NCBI RefSeq assembly: GCF_015352445.1
Contig: NZ_JADKPO010000041.1
Location: 1-40,965, forward strand
DNA length: 40,965 nt
From: Nocardioides agariphilus
Lineage (GTDB): Bacteria > Actinomycetota > Actinomycetes > Propionibacteriales > Nocardioidaceae
Direction of reading: 5' to 3'
The notes under the pieces are model-generated. The model made no database searches, was not told where the DNA came from, and worked only from the letters and a program-made list of their open reading frames with translations. The translations under genes were made by a program, and so were the position numbers. Below are positions 8,703 through 18,844 of the stretch, in pieces. How positions within the stretch are numbered: the first letter of the stretch is position 1; each line of letters starts with the position of its first letter.

Positions 8703-9698
8703 ATGTTCGGCTACATCGTCCGACGCCTGATCGCCGGAGTACTCGTCCTCATCGCCGTGTCGATGATGGTGTTCGCCATCTTCTTCTACGGTCCGAACGA
8801 CCCGGCCCTGGCCTACTGCCCTGAGTCACGCTGCACCCCGCAGCGGCTCGACAACCTGCGTCACAACCTCGGCCTCGACCGTCCCGCTCCCCAGCAGTAC
8901 GTCGAGTACATGAGCGGCCTGGTCAAGTCGCGACACATCGAGTCCGGCGGCATCTCCATCGACTGCAACTGGCCCTGCCTGGGCGTCTCCTTCAAGTACC
9001 GCGTCTCGGTCTTCCACTATCTGTGGGATCGATTCCCAGCGACCTTCTCGGTCGCTGCGGGAGGCGCGATCTGCTTCTTGATCATCGGCTTGTTCAGCGG
9101 CATCTTCGCCGCACGAAGACGGGGCACGATGGCCGACAAGGCGATCGTGAGCACCAGCTTGTTCATCAACGCCATCCCCTATTACCTGCTCGCCCTGCTC
9201 GCCTACCTCTACCTGGTCCAGGGCCTGGGTCTGTTCCCGGAGACGGGCTACCACTCGCCGTTCAAGGACGGGCCCTTCAAGTTCGTCGGCGGTCTCGCGC
9301 TGCCGTGGCTGATGCTCGGCATCGCCTACTCGACCCAGTACGCCCGGTTCAGCCGCGGCGCGATGGTCGACGCCCTCAACGAGGACTACGTGCGCACCGC
9401 GCGGGCCAAGGGCCTGATGGAGCGGGTCGTCGTACGCCGCCACGCACTGAGGGCTGCCATCGTCCCGGTGGTGACGATCTTCGGCCTCGACTTCGCCTAC
9501 CTGCTGGCAGGCACCTTGTTCACCGAGAAGATCTTCGGCATCCAGGGGATGGGCCTGGCCGGCCTCGACGCCGTGCAGCGCACGGACCTGCCCATGATCT
9601 CGGCGTACACGCTCATCAGCGCCGCTTTCATCGTGGTCGCGAATATCGTGGTCGATATCCTGTACAGCGTCATCGACCCGAGAGTGCGCCTAGCATGA
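8703..9698 (+). CDS. Peptide/nickel-type ABC transporter permease (DppB/OppB family)
   Basis: A 331-residue membrane protein with about six helices, beginning with RRLIAGVLVLIAVSMMVFAIFF. The EAA-type coupling loop is visible as EDYVRTARAKGLMERVV, followed by the usual C-terminal helices (VTIFGLDFAYLLAGTLFTE, VVANIVVDILYSVIDPR). The N-terminal periplasmic part carries two Cys-containing stretches (YCPESRCTP and DCNWPCLG) that are not typical of E. coli DppB and could form disulfides. AAGGAG lies about 8 nt before the ATG. The stop overlaps the ATG of the next ATPase by 4 nt. Confidence 0.94.
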   Translation: MFGYIVRRLIAGVLVLIAVSMMVFAIFFYGPNDPALAYCPESRCTPQRLDNLRHNLGLDRPAPQQYVEYMSGLVKSRHIESGGISIDCNWPCLGVSFKYRVSVFHYLWDRFPATFSVAAGGAICFLIIGLFSGIFAARRRGTMADKAIVSTSLFINAIPYYLLALLAYLYLVQGLGLFPETGYHSPFKDGPFKFVGGLALPWLMLGIAYSTQYARFSRGAMVDALNEDYVRTARAKGLMERVVVRRHALRAAIVPVVTIFGLDFAYLLAGTLFTEKIFGIQGMGLAGLDAVQRTDLPMISAYTLISAAFIVVANIVVDILYSVIDPRVRLA

Positions 9699-10894
9699 CT
9701 CAGACGAACGAACCGGCCCCGCAGACTGGGACCGGCGGCCTCAGCGAGCCAACTGATGGTGCCGCGACCGACCCCTTCCTCGTCGTCGAGGACCTGACGG
9801 TCAAGTTCCCGACGGCCGACGGTCTGGTGCAGGCCGTGACCGGCTTGTCCTACTCCGTCGAGCAGGGCAAGACCCTCGGCATCGTGGGGGAGTCGGGATC
9901 CGGCAAGAGCGTCTCCAGCCTGGCGGTGATGGGTCTGCACGACGCCAAGCGCACCCAGATGTCGGGTTCCATCCGGGTCGGCGGCAAAGAGGTCCTGGGC
10001 CTGGCCAACGACAAGATGCGCCGGATCCGTGGCCGCGAGGTCGCGATGATCTTCCAGGACCCGCTCACGGCGCTCCACCCGTTCTACAAGGTGGGCGCAC
10101 AGATCTCCGAGGCCTATCGAGCCCACCACGACGTCTCCAAGTCGGTGGCGCGCACCAAGGCGATCGAGATGCTCGACCGCGTCGGCATCCCGCAGGCCCG
10201 GACCCGCGTCGACGACTACCCGCACCAGTTCTCGGGTGGCATGCGCCAGCGCGCCATGATCGCGATGGCGCTGGTCAACGACCCCTCGCTGGTGATCGCC
10301 GACGAGCCCACCACCGCGCTCGACGTGACGGTGCAGGCCCAGATCCTCGACCTGCTGCAGGAGCTGCAGAAGGACTTCAACTCCGCGATCATCATCATCA
10401 CCCACGACCTGGGCGTCGTCGCCGAGATGGCTGACGACGTGATGGTGATGTATGCCGGTCGCGCGGTCGAGTTCGGCTCGACCCGGCAGATCCTGACCCA
10501 CCCGGAGATGCCCTACACGTGGGGGCTGCTCTCCAGCGTGCCCGACGTGACCGCCGACCCCGAGGCCCGCCTGATCCCGATCAAGGGCAACCCGCCCAGC
10601 CTGTTGAAGCCACCGACGGGCTGCGCGTTCCACCCGCGCTGTCCCCACATGGACAAGGTGCCGGGCAACCTCTGCAAGACCACTCTTCCCGAGCTGACAC
10701 CGGGGGAGCACGGCGAGGGGCACGTCAAGAGGTGCCACCTGCCCGACCCGTCTGCGATCTACGTGCAGGAGATCCTTCCCGAGATCGCGCCCGACCTCGT
10801 GGAGATGACCATCAACGACCAGTTCCCCCAGAAGACGGGGACCGGTTTGGTGGGAGACTCTCCCTCTGACGATGCTCTCCCGAAGGAGCGGTAG
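9695..10894 (+). CDS. Peptide ABC transporter ATP-binding protein (DppD/OppD family)
   Basis: A 399-residue cytoplasmic ATPase that powers the importer together with the DppF-type partner. Walker A is GESGSGKS (residues 65-72), the signature is [15 protein letters not shown] and Walker B is [13 protein letters not shown]; the H-loop is ITHDLGVV. The OppD/F C-terminal extension with its Cys-containing motif is present ([11 protein letters not shown] ... C). The ATG at 9695 overlaps the permease stop by 4 nt, which fixes the start. After the usual end of the family, about 40 acidic, low-complexity residues follow. Confidence 0.95.
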   Translation: MTQTNEPAPQTGTGGLSEPTDGAATDPFLVVEDLTVKFPTADGLVQAVTGLSYSVEQGKTLGIVGESGSGKSVSSLAVMGLHDAKRTQMSGSIRVGGKEVLGLANDKMRRIRGREVAMIFQDPLTALHPFYKVGAQISEAYRAHHDVSKSVARTKAIEMLDRVGIPQARTRVDDYPHQFSGGMRQRAMIAMALVNDPSLVIADEPTTALDVTVQAQILDLLQELQKDFNSAIIIITHDLGVVAEMADDVMVMYAGRAVEFGSTRQILTHPEMPYTWGLLSSVPDVTADPEARLIPIKGNPPSLLKPPTGCAFHPRCPHMDKVPGNLCKTTLPELTPGEHGEGHVKRCHLPDPSAIYVQEILPEIAPDLVEMTINDQFPQKTGTGLVGDSPSDDALPKER

Positions 10895-10901
10895 GACGCC
10901 C

Positions 10902-12125
10902 ATGACTGAGTCCGAAGTGGCACAGCAGTCGGCCGAGCAGCCGACGCCTGGAATCGTCCCGGCCGCGAACCGCACGGTGTCGAGTGGACGGCGCGCGATC
11001 TTGTCGGTCACCGATCTCAAGAAGTACTTCCCGGTGAAGTCCTCGGGGCTGATCCGGCGCACGGTCGGCTACGTGCAGGCGGTCGACGGAGTCTCCTTCG
11101 AGGTCGCCGAGGGCAGTGCGCTGGGTCTCGTGGGCGAGTCGGGCTGCGGCAAGTCCACGACCGGCCGGCTGATCACCCGCCTCTACGACCCGACGTCCGG
11201 GTCGATGATGTTCGAGGGCAAGGACCTGGCGAAGCTCTCTGCCAAGGCGATGACGCCGATGCGCAAAGAGATCCAGATGATCTTCCAGGACCCCTACAGC
11301 TCGCTGAACCCCCGCCACACGGTCGGCACGATCGTCGGCACGCCGCTGCGCGTGCACAAGGTGGTGCCGGAGAAGCAGGTGCTCACCCGGGTCAGGGAGC
11401 TGCTCGAGGTCGTGGGTCTCAACCCCGAGCACTACAACCGCTACCCCAACGAGTTCTCCGGTGGCCAGCGCCAGCGCATCGGCATCGCCCGCGCCCTGGC
11501 GCTGCAGCCCAAGTTGCTCGTCGCCGACGAGCCCGTGTCCGCACTGGACGTGTCCATCCAGGCCCAGGTCGTCAACCTGCTGCGCGATGTCCAGAACGAG
11601 TTCAACATCGCGTTCTTGTTCATCGCCCACGACCTCGCCGTCGTCCGGCACTTCTGTCCCGAGATCGCCGTGATGTACCTCGGCAAGATCGTCGAGATCG
11701 GCGAGCGGGAGTCCGTCTACAACCACGCGCACCACCCCTACACCCAGGCCCTGCTGTCGGCCTCTCCCGATGTCAAGCAGGCTGCGATCGGCGGGCGTCG
11801 CGAGCGCATCCGCCTCGAGGGCGACGTGCCCAGCCCGATCAACCCACCCAGCGGTTGCCGGTTCCGCACCCGCTGCTGGCTGGCCCAGGACATCTGCGCC
11901 AAGCAGGAGCCGCCGCTGCTGCAGATCGGCAAGACCCACAAGGTCGCCTGCCACTTCGCAGCCGAGCTGGGCAACCACCCGGCCAAGCCCATCACCGCCC
12001 CACTCCTCGGCACCGACGACCAGGGCAACCATGCTCCCGGGTCGAGTCCCGTGGAGTTCAGCACCAACCCGGGCTACGACGAGACCTGGTTCGACCTCAA
12101 GACCAAGACCTTCGGCAACCGCTGA
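10902..12125 (+). CDS. Peptide ABC transporter ATP-binding protein (DppF/OppF family)
   Basis: A 407-residue ATPase, partner of the DppD-type subunit. Walker A is GESGCGKST (residues 78-86), the signature [15 protein letters not shown] and Walker [14 protein letters not shown]. The C-terminal OppD/F motif ([15 protein letters not shown]) is present and is followed by about 60 residues of low-conservation tail. The ATG at 10902 was chosen 7 nt after the previous stop, with AAGGAG at 10883-10888 and AGGAC nearer; an in-frame ATG at 10872 lies inside the upstream gene. It is the last gene of the importer; no terminator is visible behind it. Confidence 0.95.
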   Translation: MTESEVAQQSAEQPTPGIVPAANRTVSSGRRAILSVTDLKKYFPVKSSGLIRRTVGYVQAVDGVSFEVAEGSALGLVGESGCGKSTTGRLITRLYDPTSGSMMFEGKDLAKLSAKAMTPMRKEIQMIFQDPYSSLNPRHTVGTIVGTPLRVHKVVPEKQVLTRVRELLEVVGLNPEHYNRYPNEFSGGQRQRIGIARALALQPKLLVADEPVSALDVSIQAQVVNLLRDVQNEFNIAFLFIAHDLAVVRHFCPEIAVMYLGKIVEIGERESVYNHAHHPYTQALLSASPDVKQAAIGGRRERIRLEGDVPSPINPPSGCRFRTRCWLAQDICAKQEPPLLQIGKTHKVACHFAAELGNHPAKPITAPLLGTDDQGNHAPGSSPVEFSTNPGYDETWFDLKTKTFGNR

Positions 12126-12163
12126 CCTAGGGCTCGTCACGGACGTTGCTGTTGACTAGCGGC

Positions 12164-13534
12164 GTGGACGAGCTGTTCGACGCGTCAGGGTTGGGAGCGC
12201 CGCCGCCGCCGCAGCGGGGCGGGTCGCTGGCGGCCAACACGCACTCGTCGGCGCCGTTGGCGGTGCGGATGCGTCCGCGCACCCTCGATGAGCTGGTGGG
12301 CCAGGCGCAGCTGCGGGAGCCGGGCTCGCCGCTGAGGCAGCTGATCGAGGGCGACCAGTCGATGTCGCTGCTGCTGTGGGGGCCGCCCGGCACGGGCAAG
12401 ACCACGATCGCCTCGATCCTCAGCCAGCAGACCGATCGCCACTTCGTGGAGGTCTCGGCGGTGTCGGCGGGCGTCAAAGAGGTACGCGCGGCGATCGACG
12501 CCGCGCGTTCGGATCTGGTGCGCACGGGGCGCGAGACCGTCTTGTTCGTCGATGAGGTGCACCGGTTCACCAAGGCGCAGCAAGACGCCCTGCTGCCGGG
12601 CGTCGAGAACCGCTGGGTGACCCTCGTGGCCGCCACCACCGAGAACCCGTTCTTCTCGGTCATCTCGCCGCTCCTCTCGCGCAGCCTGCTGCTCCGGCTC
12701 GAGTCCCTCACCGACGACGACGTGCGCTCGGTGCTCAACCAGGCGCTGGCCGACGATCGTGGCCTGGCTGGTGGCTACGAGATCGACCAGGACGCGCTCG
12801 ATCACCTGGTGCGGCTGGCTGGCGGCGACGCGCGCCGATCGCTGACCTACCTCGAGTCGGCCGCAGGAGCGGCCAAGACCAAGGGGCTGGCCACGATCGA
12901 CCTGCCGACGGCCGAGACCGCGGTCGACCGCGCGGCCGTCCGCTACGACCGGCAGGGCGACCAGCACTACGACGTGATCAGCGCCTTCATCAAGTCGGTG
13001 CGCGGTTCGGACGCCGATGCGGCTCTGCACTACCTGGCCCGGATGATCGAGGCGGGAGAGGACCCGCGGTTCATCGCTCGCCGCCTGGTGATCTTGGCCA
13101 GCGAGGACATCGGCCTCGCCGACCCGACGGCGCTGACCACCGCCGTGGCTGCCGCCCAGGCCGTGCAGCTGATCGGCATGCCCGAGGCCAGGCTCAACCT
13201 GGCGCAGGCCACCATCGCCTTGGCGGTGGCGCCCAAGTCCAACGCGGTGATCCTGGCCATCGACGCGGCGAGTGCCGACGTACGCGCCGGCAAGATCGGC
13301 ACGGTGCCGCCACACCTGCGAGACGCGCACTACGCCGGCTCGAAGAAGCTCGGCCACGGCAAGTCCTACGCCTACAGCCACGACGAGCCCTACGGCATCG
13401 CCGAGCAGCAGTACGCGCCCGACGTGGTTCTCGACGCGACCTACTACCGGCCGACCGAGCTCGGCGCCGAGGCACAGGTCAAGCAGCGCTGGGAGCGGAT
13501 CCGCCGGATGATCCGCGGTGATGGCCCGCGATAG
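12164..13534 (+). CDS. rarA: Replication-associated recombination protein A (MgsA/RarA AAA+ ATPase)
   Basis: A 456-residue AAA+ ATPase of the RarA/MgsA/WRNIP1 family, related to clamp-loader subunits and acting at stalled replication forks. Walker A GPPGTGKT is at residues 73-80 and Walker B VLFVDEVH at about 126-133; sensor 1 is VAATTENP. The C-terminal tetramerisation/SSB-binding region ([38 protein letters not shown]) is intact. I prefer the GTG at 12164 because MDELFDASG resembles the usual MxDLF start; a TTG at 12146 in frame is the alternative. The gene follows the importer after 38 nt but is functionally unrelated. Confidence 0.93.
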   Translation: MDELFDASGLGAPPPPQRGGSLAANTHSSAPLAVRMRPRTLDELVGQAQLREPGSPLRQLIEGDQSMSLLLWGPPGTGKTTIASILSQQTDRHFVEVSAVSAGVKEVRAAIDAARSDLVRTGRETVLFVDEVHRFTKAQQDALLPGVENRWVTLVAATTENPFFSVISPLLSRSLLLRLESLTDDDVRSVLNQALADDRGLAGGYEIDQDALDHLVRLAGGDARRSLTYLESAAGAAKTKGLATIDLPTAETAVDRAAVRYDRQGDQHYDVISAFIKSVRGSDADAALHYLARMIEAGEDPRFIARRLVILASEDIGLADPTALTTAVAAAQAVQLIGMPEARLNLAQATIALAVAPKSNAVILAIDAASADVRAGKIGTVPPHLRDAHYAGSKKLGHGKSYAYSHDEPYGIAEQQYAPDVVLDATYYRPTELGAEAQVKQRWERIRRMIRGDGPR

Positions 13535-13537
13535 GGT
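13532..13537 (+). promoter_or_regulatory. -10 box (TAGGGT), leaderless promoter
   Basis: TAGGGT ends 8 nt before the ATG at 13546 and overlaps the rarA stop codon. No Shine-Dalgarno sequence precedes the ATG. No good -35 was found at 17-nt spacing. Confidence 0.5.
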
Positions 13538-13545
13538 CGGGTCCC

Positions 13546-14076
13546 ATGATCACCGCCGTCCTTGTCCTGGTGAGCGTCGTGCTCGCCGGTGCGGTGGCGG
13601 TTCTCGCGCTCGCGGTGCGAGGGCTGACAGCGAGGTTGGCGGCTCTGGAGACGTCGCCGGTGACGTCACGGGGTGTCGAGACGGGCGCTAGTGCGCCCTC
13701 CTCGACCACCGCCGAGGATCGGGTGGTCTCGACAAGCTCGACCAGCGCCGAGGATCGGGGGGTCTCGACAAGCTCGACCACCGATGCTCGCGAGTTCGTG
13801 ATCACCAGACTGGGCGAGGAGCCCGACGAGCCGGTGAGGACGATGGAGGCGAGACTGTTCGCCGACGTCGTGCTGCGCGAGTCGGTCGTCAAGGCGGCCT
13901 CGTGGGCCTATGGCGTGCGCCGGGGACTCTCTCCCGCCAACCGCAACCGGATCTGGTTCGAGATGCGGCGGGAGGTCAAGCGGGCTCGCAAGGAGCGCAA
14001 GGTCGAGGAGCGGGAGGCGATCCGCGAGTACCGGGCGCGCCGCAGGGCGGCGGCCCAGGAGAGCGAAGCCGCATGA
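13546..14076 (+). CDS. Small membrane-anchored protein with repeat-derived linker
   Basis: A 176-residue protein not assigned to a family. One N-terminal membrane helix (residues 2-24, [20 protein letters not shown]) is followed by a short helical stretch, a Ser/Thr-rich linker (about residues 42-85) and a basic, helical cytoplasmic domain ([21 protein letters not shown], then [21 protein letters not shown]). The linker is encoded almost wholly by repeat DNA (13670-13785), giving [15 protein letters not shown] and two copies of a 12-residue VSTSST-type unit. The gene is preceded by a leaderless promoter and overlaps the next ORF by 4 nt. Position just before DUF6167 and alaS resembles the DUF948/DUF6167/alaS order of other actinobacteria, but I see no DUF948 signature. 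Confidence 0.85.
   Translation: MITAVLVLVSVVLAGAVAVLALAVRGLTARLAALETSPVTSRGVETGASAPSSTTAEDRVVSTSSTSAEDRGVSTSSTTDAREFVITRLGEEPDEPVRTMEARLFADVVLRESVVKAASWAYGVRRGLSPANRNRIWFEMRREVKRARKERKVEEREAIREYRARRRAAAQESEAA
13670..13785 (+). repeat. Repeat insertion inside coding sequence (families A/B)
   Basis: At 13670-13710 lies a family-A-like unit (TGTCGAGAC, then GGGCGC paired with GCGCCC, then TCCTCGACCACC). It is followed by two 36-nt tandem units (starting 13711 and 13747) carrying the family-B palindrome GTCTCGACAAGCTCGACCA. All lengths keep the reading frame. The same family-B core recurs in pyrB and pyrC. Confidence 0.8.
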
Positions 14077-14342
14077 GGCGTGGGCTCTGGTTCCTCACCG
14101 GAGCCGGGGCGGGCGTCTACGCGATGGTCCGTGCCCGGCGCCTGAAGGAGGCCGTGACCATCGACGGGATGCGCGACCGGTGGGAGGCCGTCACCTTGGG
14201 TGCCCGGCTGCTGCGCGAGGACGTGGCACAGGCCCAGGCCGACAAGGAAACCGAGTTGCGCGAGCGGTACGGCCTCGCGCCTCATGGACTACCCGAGCTG
14301 ACCGCACCTGCGGAGCAGCGAGAACTGAAAGGCACCGACTGA
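14073..14342 (+). CDS. DUF6167 family protein
   Basis: An 89-residue protein with an N-terminal hydrophobic stretch containing [15 protein letters not shown] and a helical remainder ([34 protein letters not shown]). This pattern matches the small actinobacterial DUF6167 family found immediately upstream of alaS; no function is established. The ATG at 14073 overlaps the previous stop by 4 nt, and the stop shares one base with the alaS ATG (TGATG). It is therefore translationally linked to both neighbours. Confidence 0.85.
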   Translation: MRRGLWFLTGAGAGVYAMVRARRLKEAVTIDGMRDRWEAVTLGARLLREDVAQAQADKETELRERYGLAPHGLPELTAPAEQRELKGTD

Positions 14343-17038
14343 TGGACACCTCGGAGATCCGGCGGAGGTTCGTGGCTCACTTCGAGCGAGCCGCACACAC
14401 CGCCGTGCCGTCGGCGTCGTTGCTCCTCGACGACCCGACGCTGCTCTTCGTGGCCGCGGGGATGGTGCCGTTCAAGCCCTACTTCCTCGGGCAGGAGACG
14501 CCTCCCTACAACCGCGCGGTCAGCGTTCAGAAGTGCGTGCGCACGCCCGACATCGAGGACGTCGGCAAGACCACCAGGCACGGCACGTTCTTCGAGATGT
14601 GCGGGAACTTCTCCTTCGGCGACTACTTCAAGCAAGGCGCCATCGAGCTCGCCTGGGACCTGGTGACCCGTTCCCAGGCCGACGGAGGCTTCGGGCTCGA
14701 GGAGAGCCGCATCTACCCGAGCATCTACCAAGACGATCCCGAGGCGGCCTACTTCTGGACCAAGGTCACCGGCATCCCGGACGACAGGATCATCCGACTG
14801 GGGGCCAAGGAGAACTACTGGTCGATGGGCGTGCCCGGTCCGGGCGGCCCGTGTTCGGAGATCCTCTACGACCGCGGACCCGAGTACGGCCCCGACCTCG
14901 ACTTCGGCCCCAAGGGTGAGGACCGCTACCTCGAGATCTGGAACCTCGTGTTCATGCAGGACGAGCTCAGTGCGGTGCGGTCCAAGGCCGACTTCGACAT
15001 CTCCGGCTCGCTGCCCAAGCAGAACATCGACACCGGCATGGGTCTCGAGCGCGTCGCCTACCTGCTGCAGGGCGTCGACAACATGTACGAGATCGACGTG
15101 ATGTACCCCGTCATCGAGCAGGCCGAGCTGCTGACCGGCAAGCGGTACGGCGACTCGTGGGAGACCGACGTACGCTTCCGCGTCGTCGCCGACCACATCC
15201 GCAGCACGATGATGCTCATCTCCGACGGTGTGACGCCGGGCAACGAGGGCAGGGGCTACGTGCTGCGCCGTCTGCTGCGTCGCGCGGTGCGCTCGATGCG
15301 CCTGCTCGGCGCGGAGGACCGCGTGCTGCCCGAGCTGCTGCCGGTCAGCCGCGACAAGATGGGCGAGACCTACTCCGAGCTGCATCGCGACTGGGACCGC
15401 ATCTCGCAGGTCGCCTACGCCGAGGAGGACGCGTTCCGCCAGACGTTGCGGGCCGGCACCCAGATCTTCGACCTGGCGGCCACGCAGGTGAAGCAGTCCG
15501 GTGGCACGGTGCTCAGCGGTGACCGGGCGTTCGCGCTCCACGACACCTACGGCTTCCCGATCGACCTGACCCTCGAGATGGCAGCCGAGCAGGGCCTCGA
15601 GGTCGACGAGGTCGGCTTCCGTGACCTGATGAGCCAGCAGCGCCAGCGCGCCAAGGCCGACGCGGCGAAGAAGAAGGGCGGCCACGTCAACACCACCGCC
15701 TACCGGCGCATCGCCGACGACCTGCCGCGTCCGGTCGAGTTCACCGGCTACCGCGAGGTGGTCTCGGAAGGATCGGTGCGCGGGCTGCTGTGGGGCGGCG
15801 AGGTGGTCGAGAGCGCCCGCGAGGGTGACGACGTCGAGCTGGTGCTCGACCGCACGCCGTTCTACGCCGAGGGCGGCGGCCAGCTGGCCGACCAGGGGGT
15901 CATCGAGCTGGCCAACGGCGCGCGTGTGGAGATCCGCGACGTGCAGTCGCCCATCTCCGGCCTGATCGTGCACAGCGGCCGCATCCTCAACGGCGAGGTG
16001 ATGCCCGGCATCGAGGCGCACTCCGAGGTCGACGTCGAGCGTCGCAAGTCCATTTCACGTGCGCACACCGCGACCCACATGGTGCACAAGGCGTTCCGCG
16101 AGGCGCTCGGCGAGACCGCCACCCAGGCCGGCTCGGAGAACGCGCCCGGGCGCTTCCGGTTCGACTTCTCCGCGACCGGTGCCGTGCCCGAGTCGGTGCT
16201 CCACGACGTCGAGGCCCGGGTCAACGACCTCGTGCTGGCCGACCTCGGGGTGCACGCCGAGCTGATGACCCAGGAGGAGGCCGTACGCTCCGGCGCGATG
16301 GCGCTGTTCGGCGAGAAGTACGGCGACCAGGTGCGGGTGATCTCGGTGGGCGACTGGGCCCGCGAGCTGTGCGGCGGCACCCACGCGGGCCGTTCGGGCC
16401 AGCTCGGCGTGATCAAGCTGCTGGGGGAGTCCTCGATCGGCTCGGGTGTGCGCCGGGTCGAGGCCCTGGTCGGCGCGGACGCCTATCAGTTCCTGGCACG
16501 CGAGCACGTGCTGGTCTCCCAGCTCTCGGAGGCGTTGAAGGTGCGCCCCGAGGAGCTTCCCGAGCGGGTCGGCGACATCGTCGAGCGGCTGCGCGCCGCC
16601 GAGAAGGAGATCGAGAGGCACCGCGTCGGCCAGGTACTGGCCGGCGCAGGCTCCCTGGCGGCCGGCGCCGACGACGTCCACGGCGTCCAGGTCGTCGCGC
16701 AACGCCTCGACGGAGCCTCGGGTGGCGACGTACGCACCTTGGCCCTCGACGTCCGCGGCCGGCTGCCGGGCGATCGCCCCGGGGTGGTCGTCGTGATCGG
16801 CACCAGTGGGTCGGGAGACGACACCAAGGTCTCGGTCGTGGCCGCGGTCAACGAGGCCGCGCAGGGTCGGGGTCTGTCGGCCAACGCCCTGGTCGGCGCA
16901 GTCGGGCCGCTGGTCGGGGGTCGCGGCGGCGGCAAGGACGACGTGGCCCAAGGCGGCGGCACCGACGCCAGCCGGATCGATGAGGCCCTCGAGCTGGTGC
17001 GCTCAGAGGTGGCCGTGAAGGCCGGACCGGCATGGTGA
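14342..17038 (+). CDS. alaS: Alanine--tRNA ligase
   Basis: An 898-residue class II synthetase that charges tRNA-Ala. The aminoacylation core begins [21 protein letters not shown]; the editing domain carries the zinc/catalytic motifs HTATH (about residues 575-579) and CGGTH (about residues 677-681). The C-terminal DHHA1 (C-Ala) domain ends with the glycine-rich [15 protein letters not shown]. Length is normal. The ATG at 14342 shares a base with the upstream DUF6167 stop. Directly at the stop codon a 12-nt tandem repeat begins, in a different frame from alaS. Confidence 0.97.
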   Translation: MDTSEIRRRFVAHFERAAHTAVPSASLLLDDPTLLFVAAGMVPFKPYFLGQETPPYNRAVSVQKCVRTPDIEDVGKTTRHGTFFEMCGNFSFGDYFKQGAIELAWDLVTRSQADGGFGLEESRIYPSIYQDDPEAAYFWTKVTGIPDDRIIRLGAKENYWSMGVPGPGGPCSEILYDRGPEYGPDLDFGPKGEDRYLEIWNLVFMQDELSAVRSKADFDISGSLPKQNIDTGMGLERVAYLLQGVDNMYEIDVMYPVIEQAELLTGKRYGDSWETDVRFRVVADHIRSTMMLISDGVTPGNEGRGYVLRRLLRRAVRSMRLLGAEDRVLPELLPVSRDKMGETYSELHRDWDRISQVAYAEEDAFRQTLRAGTQIFDLAATQVKQSGGTVLSGDRAFALHDTYGFPIDLTLEMAAEQGLEVDEVGFRDLMSQQRQRAKADAAKKKGGHVNTTAYRRIADDLPRPVEFTGYREVVSEGSVRGLLWGGEVVESAREGDDVELVLDRTPFYAEGGGQLADQGVIELANGARVEIRDVQSPISGLIVHSGRILNGEVMPGIEAHSEVDVERRKSISRAHTATHMVHKAFREALGETATQAGSENAPGRFRFDFSATGAVPESVLHDVEARVNDLVLADLGVHAELMTQEEAVRSGAMALFGEKYGDQVRVISVGDWARELCGGTHAGRSGQLGVIKLLGESSIGSGVRRVEALVGADAYQFLAREHVLVSQLSEALKVRPEELPERVGDIVERLRAAEKEIERHRVGQVLAGAGSLAAGADDVHGVQVVAQRLDGASGGDVRTLALDVRGRLPGDRPGVVVVIGTSGSGDDTKVSVVAAVNEAAQGRGLSANALVGAVGPLVGGRGGGKDDVAQGGGTDASRIDEALELVRSEVAVKAGPAW

Positions 17039-17130
17039 GTCCAGAGGTGAGCCCAGAGGTGAGCCCAGAGGTGAGCCCAGAGGTGAGTCCAGTGGTGAGC
17101 CCAGAGGTGAGTCCAGTGGCGATCCCGTGG
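17035..17130 (+). repeat. 12-nt tandem repeat with Shine-Dalgarno-like units
   Basis: Seven copies of GTGAGCCCAGAG or a one- to two-base variant run from 17035 to 17118, with a degenerate eighth copy to 17130. The first copy contains the alaS stop codon. Unit junctions create GAGGTGA, a 7-nt match to the SD consensus, five times (17045, 17057, 17069, 17081, 17105). One plus-strand frame opens at an ATG at 17032 and would encode a 33-residue (VSPE)n peptide ending at 17133; I do not call it a gene. Confidence 0.9.
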
Positions 17131-17151
17131 TGACTGGCTGGTGATCGGTCG

Positions 17152-17640
17152 GTGAGGCACGGCGTACGCCTCGGCCTCGACCCGGGTGACGCCCGGATCG
17201 GGGTCGCACGCAGCGACCCGACGGGCTTCCTCGCCACCCCGGTGGAGACCGTGCGGCGCGGGGGTGGCGACCTGCGCCGGATCGGCCGGATCGTGGCCGA
17301 GCACGAGGCCGTCGAGGTCGTCGTGGGACTACCTCGCTCGCTGTCCGGCGGCGAGGGCCCGGCAGCGGCGAAGACGCGGCTGTGGGCGCAGCGGCTCGCG
17401 CGTGTGCTGGCCCCCGTGCCGGTGCGGCTCGTCGACGAGCGCCTGACCACGGTTTCTGCGGAGGCTATGCTGCGCGACCGAGGGGTGAAGGGCCAGGCCC
17501 GGCGCGCCGTCGTCGACCAGGCCGCCGCGGTGGTGATCCTGCAGCAAGCGCTCGACACCGAGCGGGCCACGGGGACACCCCCCGGCGAACTCGTCCACGC
17601 CCCCGACACCGCCCACGAGGAGACCGATGAGCGACCGTGA
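17152..17640 (+). CDS. ruvX: Holliday junction resolvase-like protein RuvX/YqgF
   Basis: A 162-residue protein of the YqgF/RuvX RNase H-fold family. Visible motifs are the N-terminal DPGDARIGVA, the central VVVGLPRSLSGGEGPAA and LVDERLTTVSAEAML; the final Asp is in VDQAAAVVIL. The family has been tied both to Holliday-junction/recombination functions and to 16S rRNA 5-prime-end processing. The GTG at 17152 is the first usual start after an in-frame stop at 17131. It has only a weak SD, but the SD-like repeat array lies 20-110 nt upstream. It overlaps mltG by 14 nt. Confidence 0.93.
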   Translation: MRHGVRLGLDPGDARIGVARSDPTGFLATPVETVRRGGGDLRRIGRIVAEHEAVEVVVGLPRSLSGGEGPAAAKTRLWAQRLARVLAPVPVRLVDERLTTVSAEAMLRDRGVKGQARRAVVDQAAAVVILQQALDTERATGTPPGELVHAPDTAHEETDERP

Positions 17641-18817
17641 CGCGACGTACGGCCTCGAGGACCCAGAGGACACCTATGCTCACGGCGACGATGCCGACGA
17701 GCAGGACTTCCCGCCCGACGGCGGACGGCGCAAGCGGCGGGGGCGGAGCATCCCCGGATGCCTGGCCGCGCTGGTCGCCCTGGCGCTCATCGCCGGCGGC
17801 GCCTACTACGGGGTGACCAAGGGGGCGGAGTTCATCCGCGACCAGTTCTCCTCGGCGGCCGACTACCCCGGCCCGGGACAGGGCAAGGTCATCTTCCAGG
17901 TCGAGTCGGGCGACACCGTCGGACAGATCGGTCGCAACCTCAAGGCCAAGGGCGTGGTCGAGTCCGTCGATGCCTTCATCGACGCAGCCAACGGGGAGTC
18001 CGGCATCCAGGTCGGCTACTACGAGCTGAAGAAGCAGATGCGCGCCGCCGATGCGTTCGCGATCTTGAAGAACCCGGCCAACATCATCAAGAACACCGTC
18101 ACCATCCCCGAGGGCTTCCAGGTCAAGCAGATCGTCGCCCGGCTCGCCAAGGCCACCAAGTTCCCGGCCAAGGCCTTCCAGAAGGCGTTGAAGAACCCCG
18201 CCAAGCTCGGGCTGCCCGACTACGCCAACGGCAACCCCGAGGGGTACCTGTTCCCCTCGACCTACGACTTCGGGCCCACCGACAAGCCCGCCGACATGCT
18301 GAAGAAGATGGTCGACCGCTGGCGCCAGGCGGCTGATGACGCGGGGCTCGAGGATGGTGCGGCCGCGTTGGGCCACACGCCGGCAGAGATCATGACGATC
18401 GCCAGCCTGATCGAGGCGGAGGGGCGTGGCGACTACCGCGCCAAGATCAGCCGGGTGATCTACAACCGGCTCGACATCGACCCCAACCCGTCCGCCGGGT
18501 TCCTGCAGATCGACGCCAGCGTGAACTACGCCCTTGGGCGCAGCGGTTCGACGGTGATCACCGACGAGGACAAGGCCTCGGTCGAGGACTCGCCCTACAA
18601 CCTCTACTCCCACAAGGGCCTGCCGCCCACGCCGATCGAGGCGCCGGGTGACGACGCGATCAAGGCCGCACTCAACCCCGAGGACGGGCCCTGGTTCTTC
18701 TACGTGACCGTCAACCTGGCCACCGGCGAGACGAGGTTCACCGACAGCTACGACGAGTTCTTGCAGTTCAAGGCCGAGTACGTCCAGTACTGCGAGACCC
18801 AGTCCGACCGCTGCTGA
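17627..18817 (+). CDS. mltG: Endolytic transglycosylase MltG
   Basis: A 396-residue YceG-like lytic transglycosylase thought to cut nascent peptidoglycan strands and end glycan polymerisation. A charged N-terminal cytoplasmic region of about 40 residues precedes one membrane helix (CLAALVALALIAGGAYYGV). A LysM-like subdomain (VESGDTVGQIGRNLKAKGVV) and the catalytic domain follow; the likely catalytic Glu lies in IASLIEAEGRGD at about residue 263, and the C-terminus has the family pattern PYNLYSHKGLPPTPI. The ATG at 17627 lies inside ruvX, a 14-nt overlap. The ruvX-mltG-aroE order is conserved in actinobacteria. Confidence 0.95.
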   Translation: MSDRDATYGLEDPEDTYAHGDDADEQDFPPDGGRRKRRGRSIPGCLAALVALALIAGGAYYGVTKGAEFIRDQFSSAADYPGPGQGKVIFQVESGDTVGQIGRNLKAKGVVESVDAFIDAANGESGIQVGYYELKKQMRAADAFAILKNPANIIKNTVTIPEGFQVKQIVARLAKATKFPAKAFQKALKNPAKLGLPDYANGNPEGYLFPSTYDFGPTDKPADMLKKMVDRWRQAADDAGLEDGAAALGHTPAEIMTIASLIEAEGRGDYRAKISRVIYNRLDIDPNPSAGFLQIDASVNYALGRSGSTVITDEDKASVEDSPYNLYSHKGLPPTPIEAPGDDAIKAALNPEDGPWFFYVTVNLATGETRFTDSYDEFLQFKAEYVQYCETQSDRC

Positions 18818-18844
18818 ACGCGAGCTGATGCCTGGGAGGCGCCG

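Noticed and set aside
9497-11062. Minus-strand open frames across the transporter ATPase genes
   Set aside because: They overlap conserved Walker motifs on the plus strand and are explained by codon bias at high GC.
12146-12163. TTG start for rarA six codons upstream
   Set aside because: The GTG at 12164 gives the family-like MDELF start and neither has a good SD; the longer start remains possible.
17032-17133. 33-codon ORF encoding (VSPE)n at the end of alaS
   Set aside because: It consists wholly of the 12-nt repeat, starts inside the alaS stop region and has no own SD; kept only as a remark in the repeat entry.
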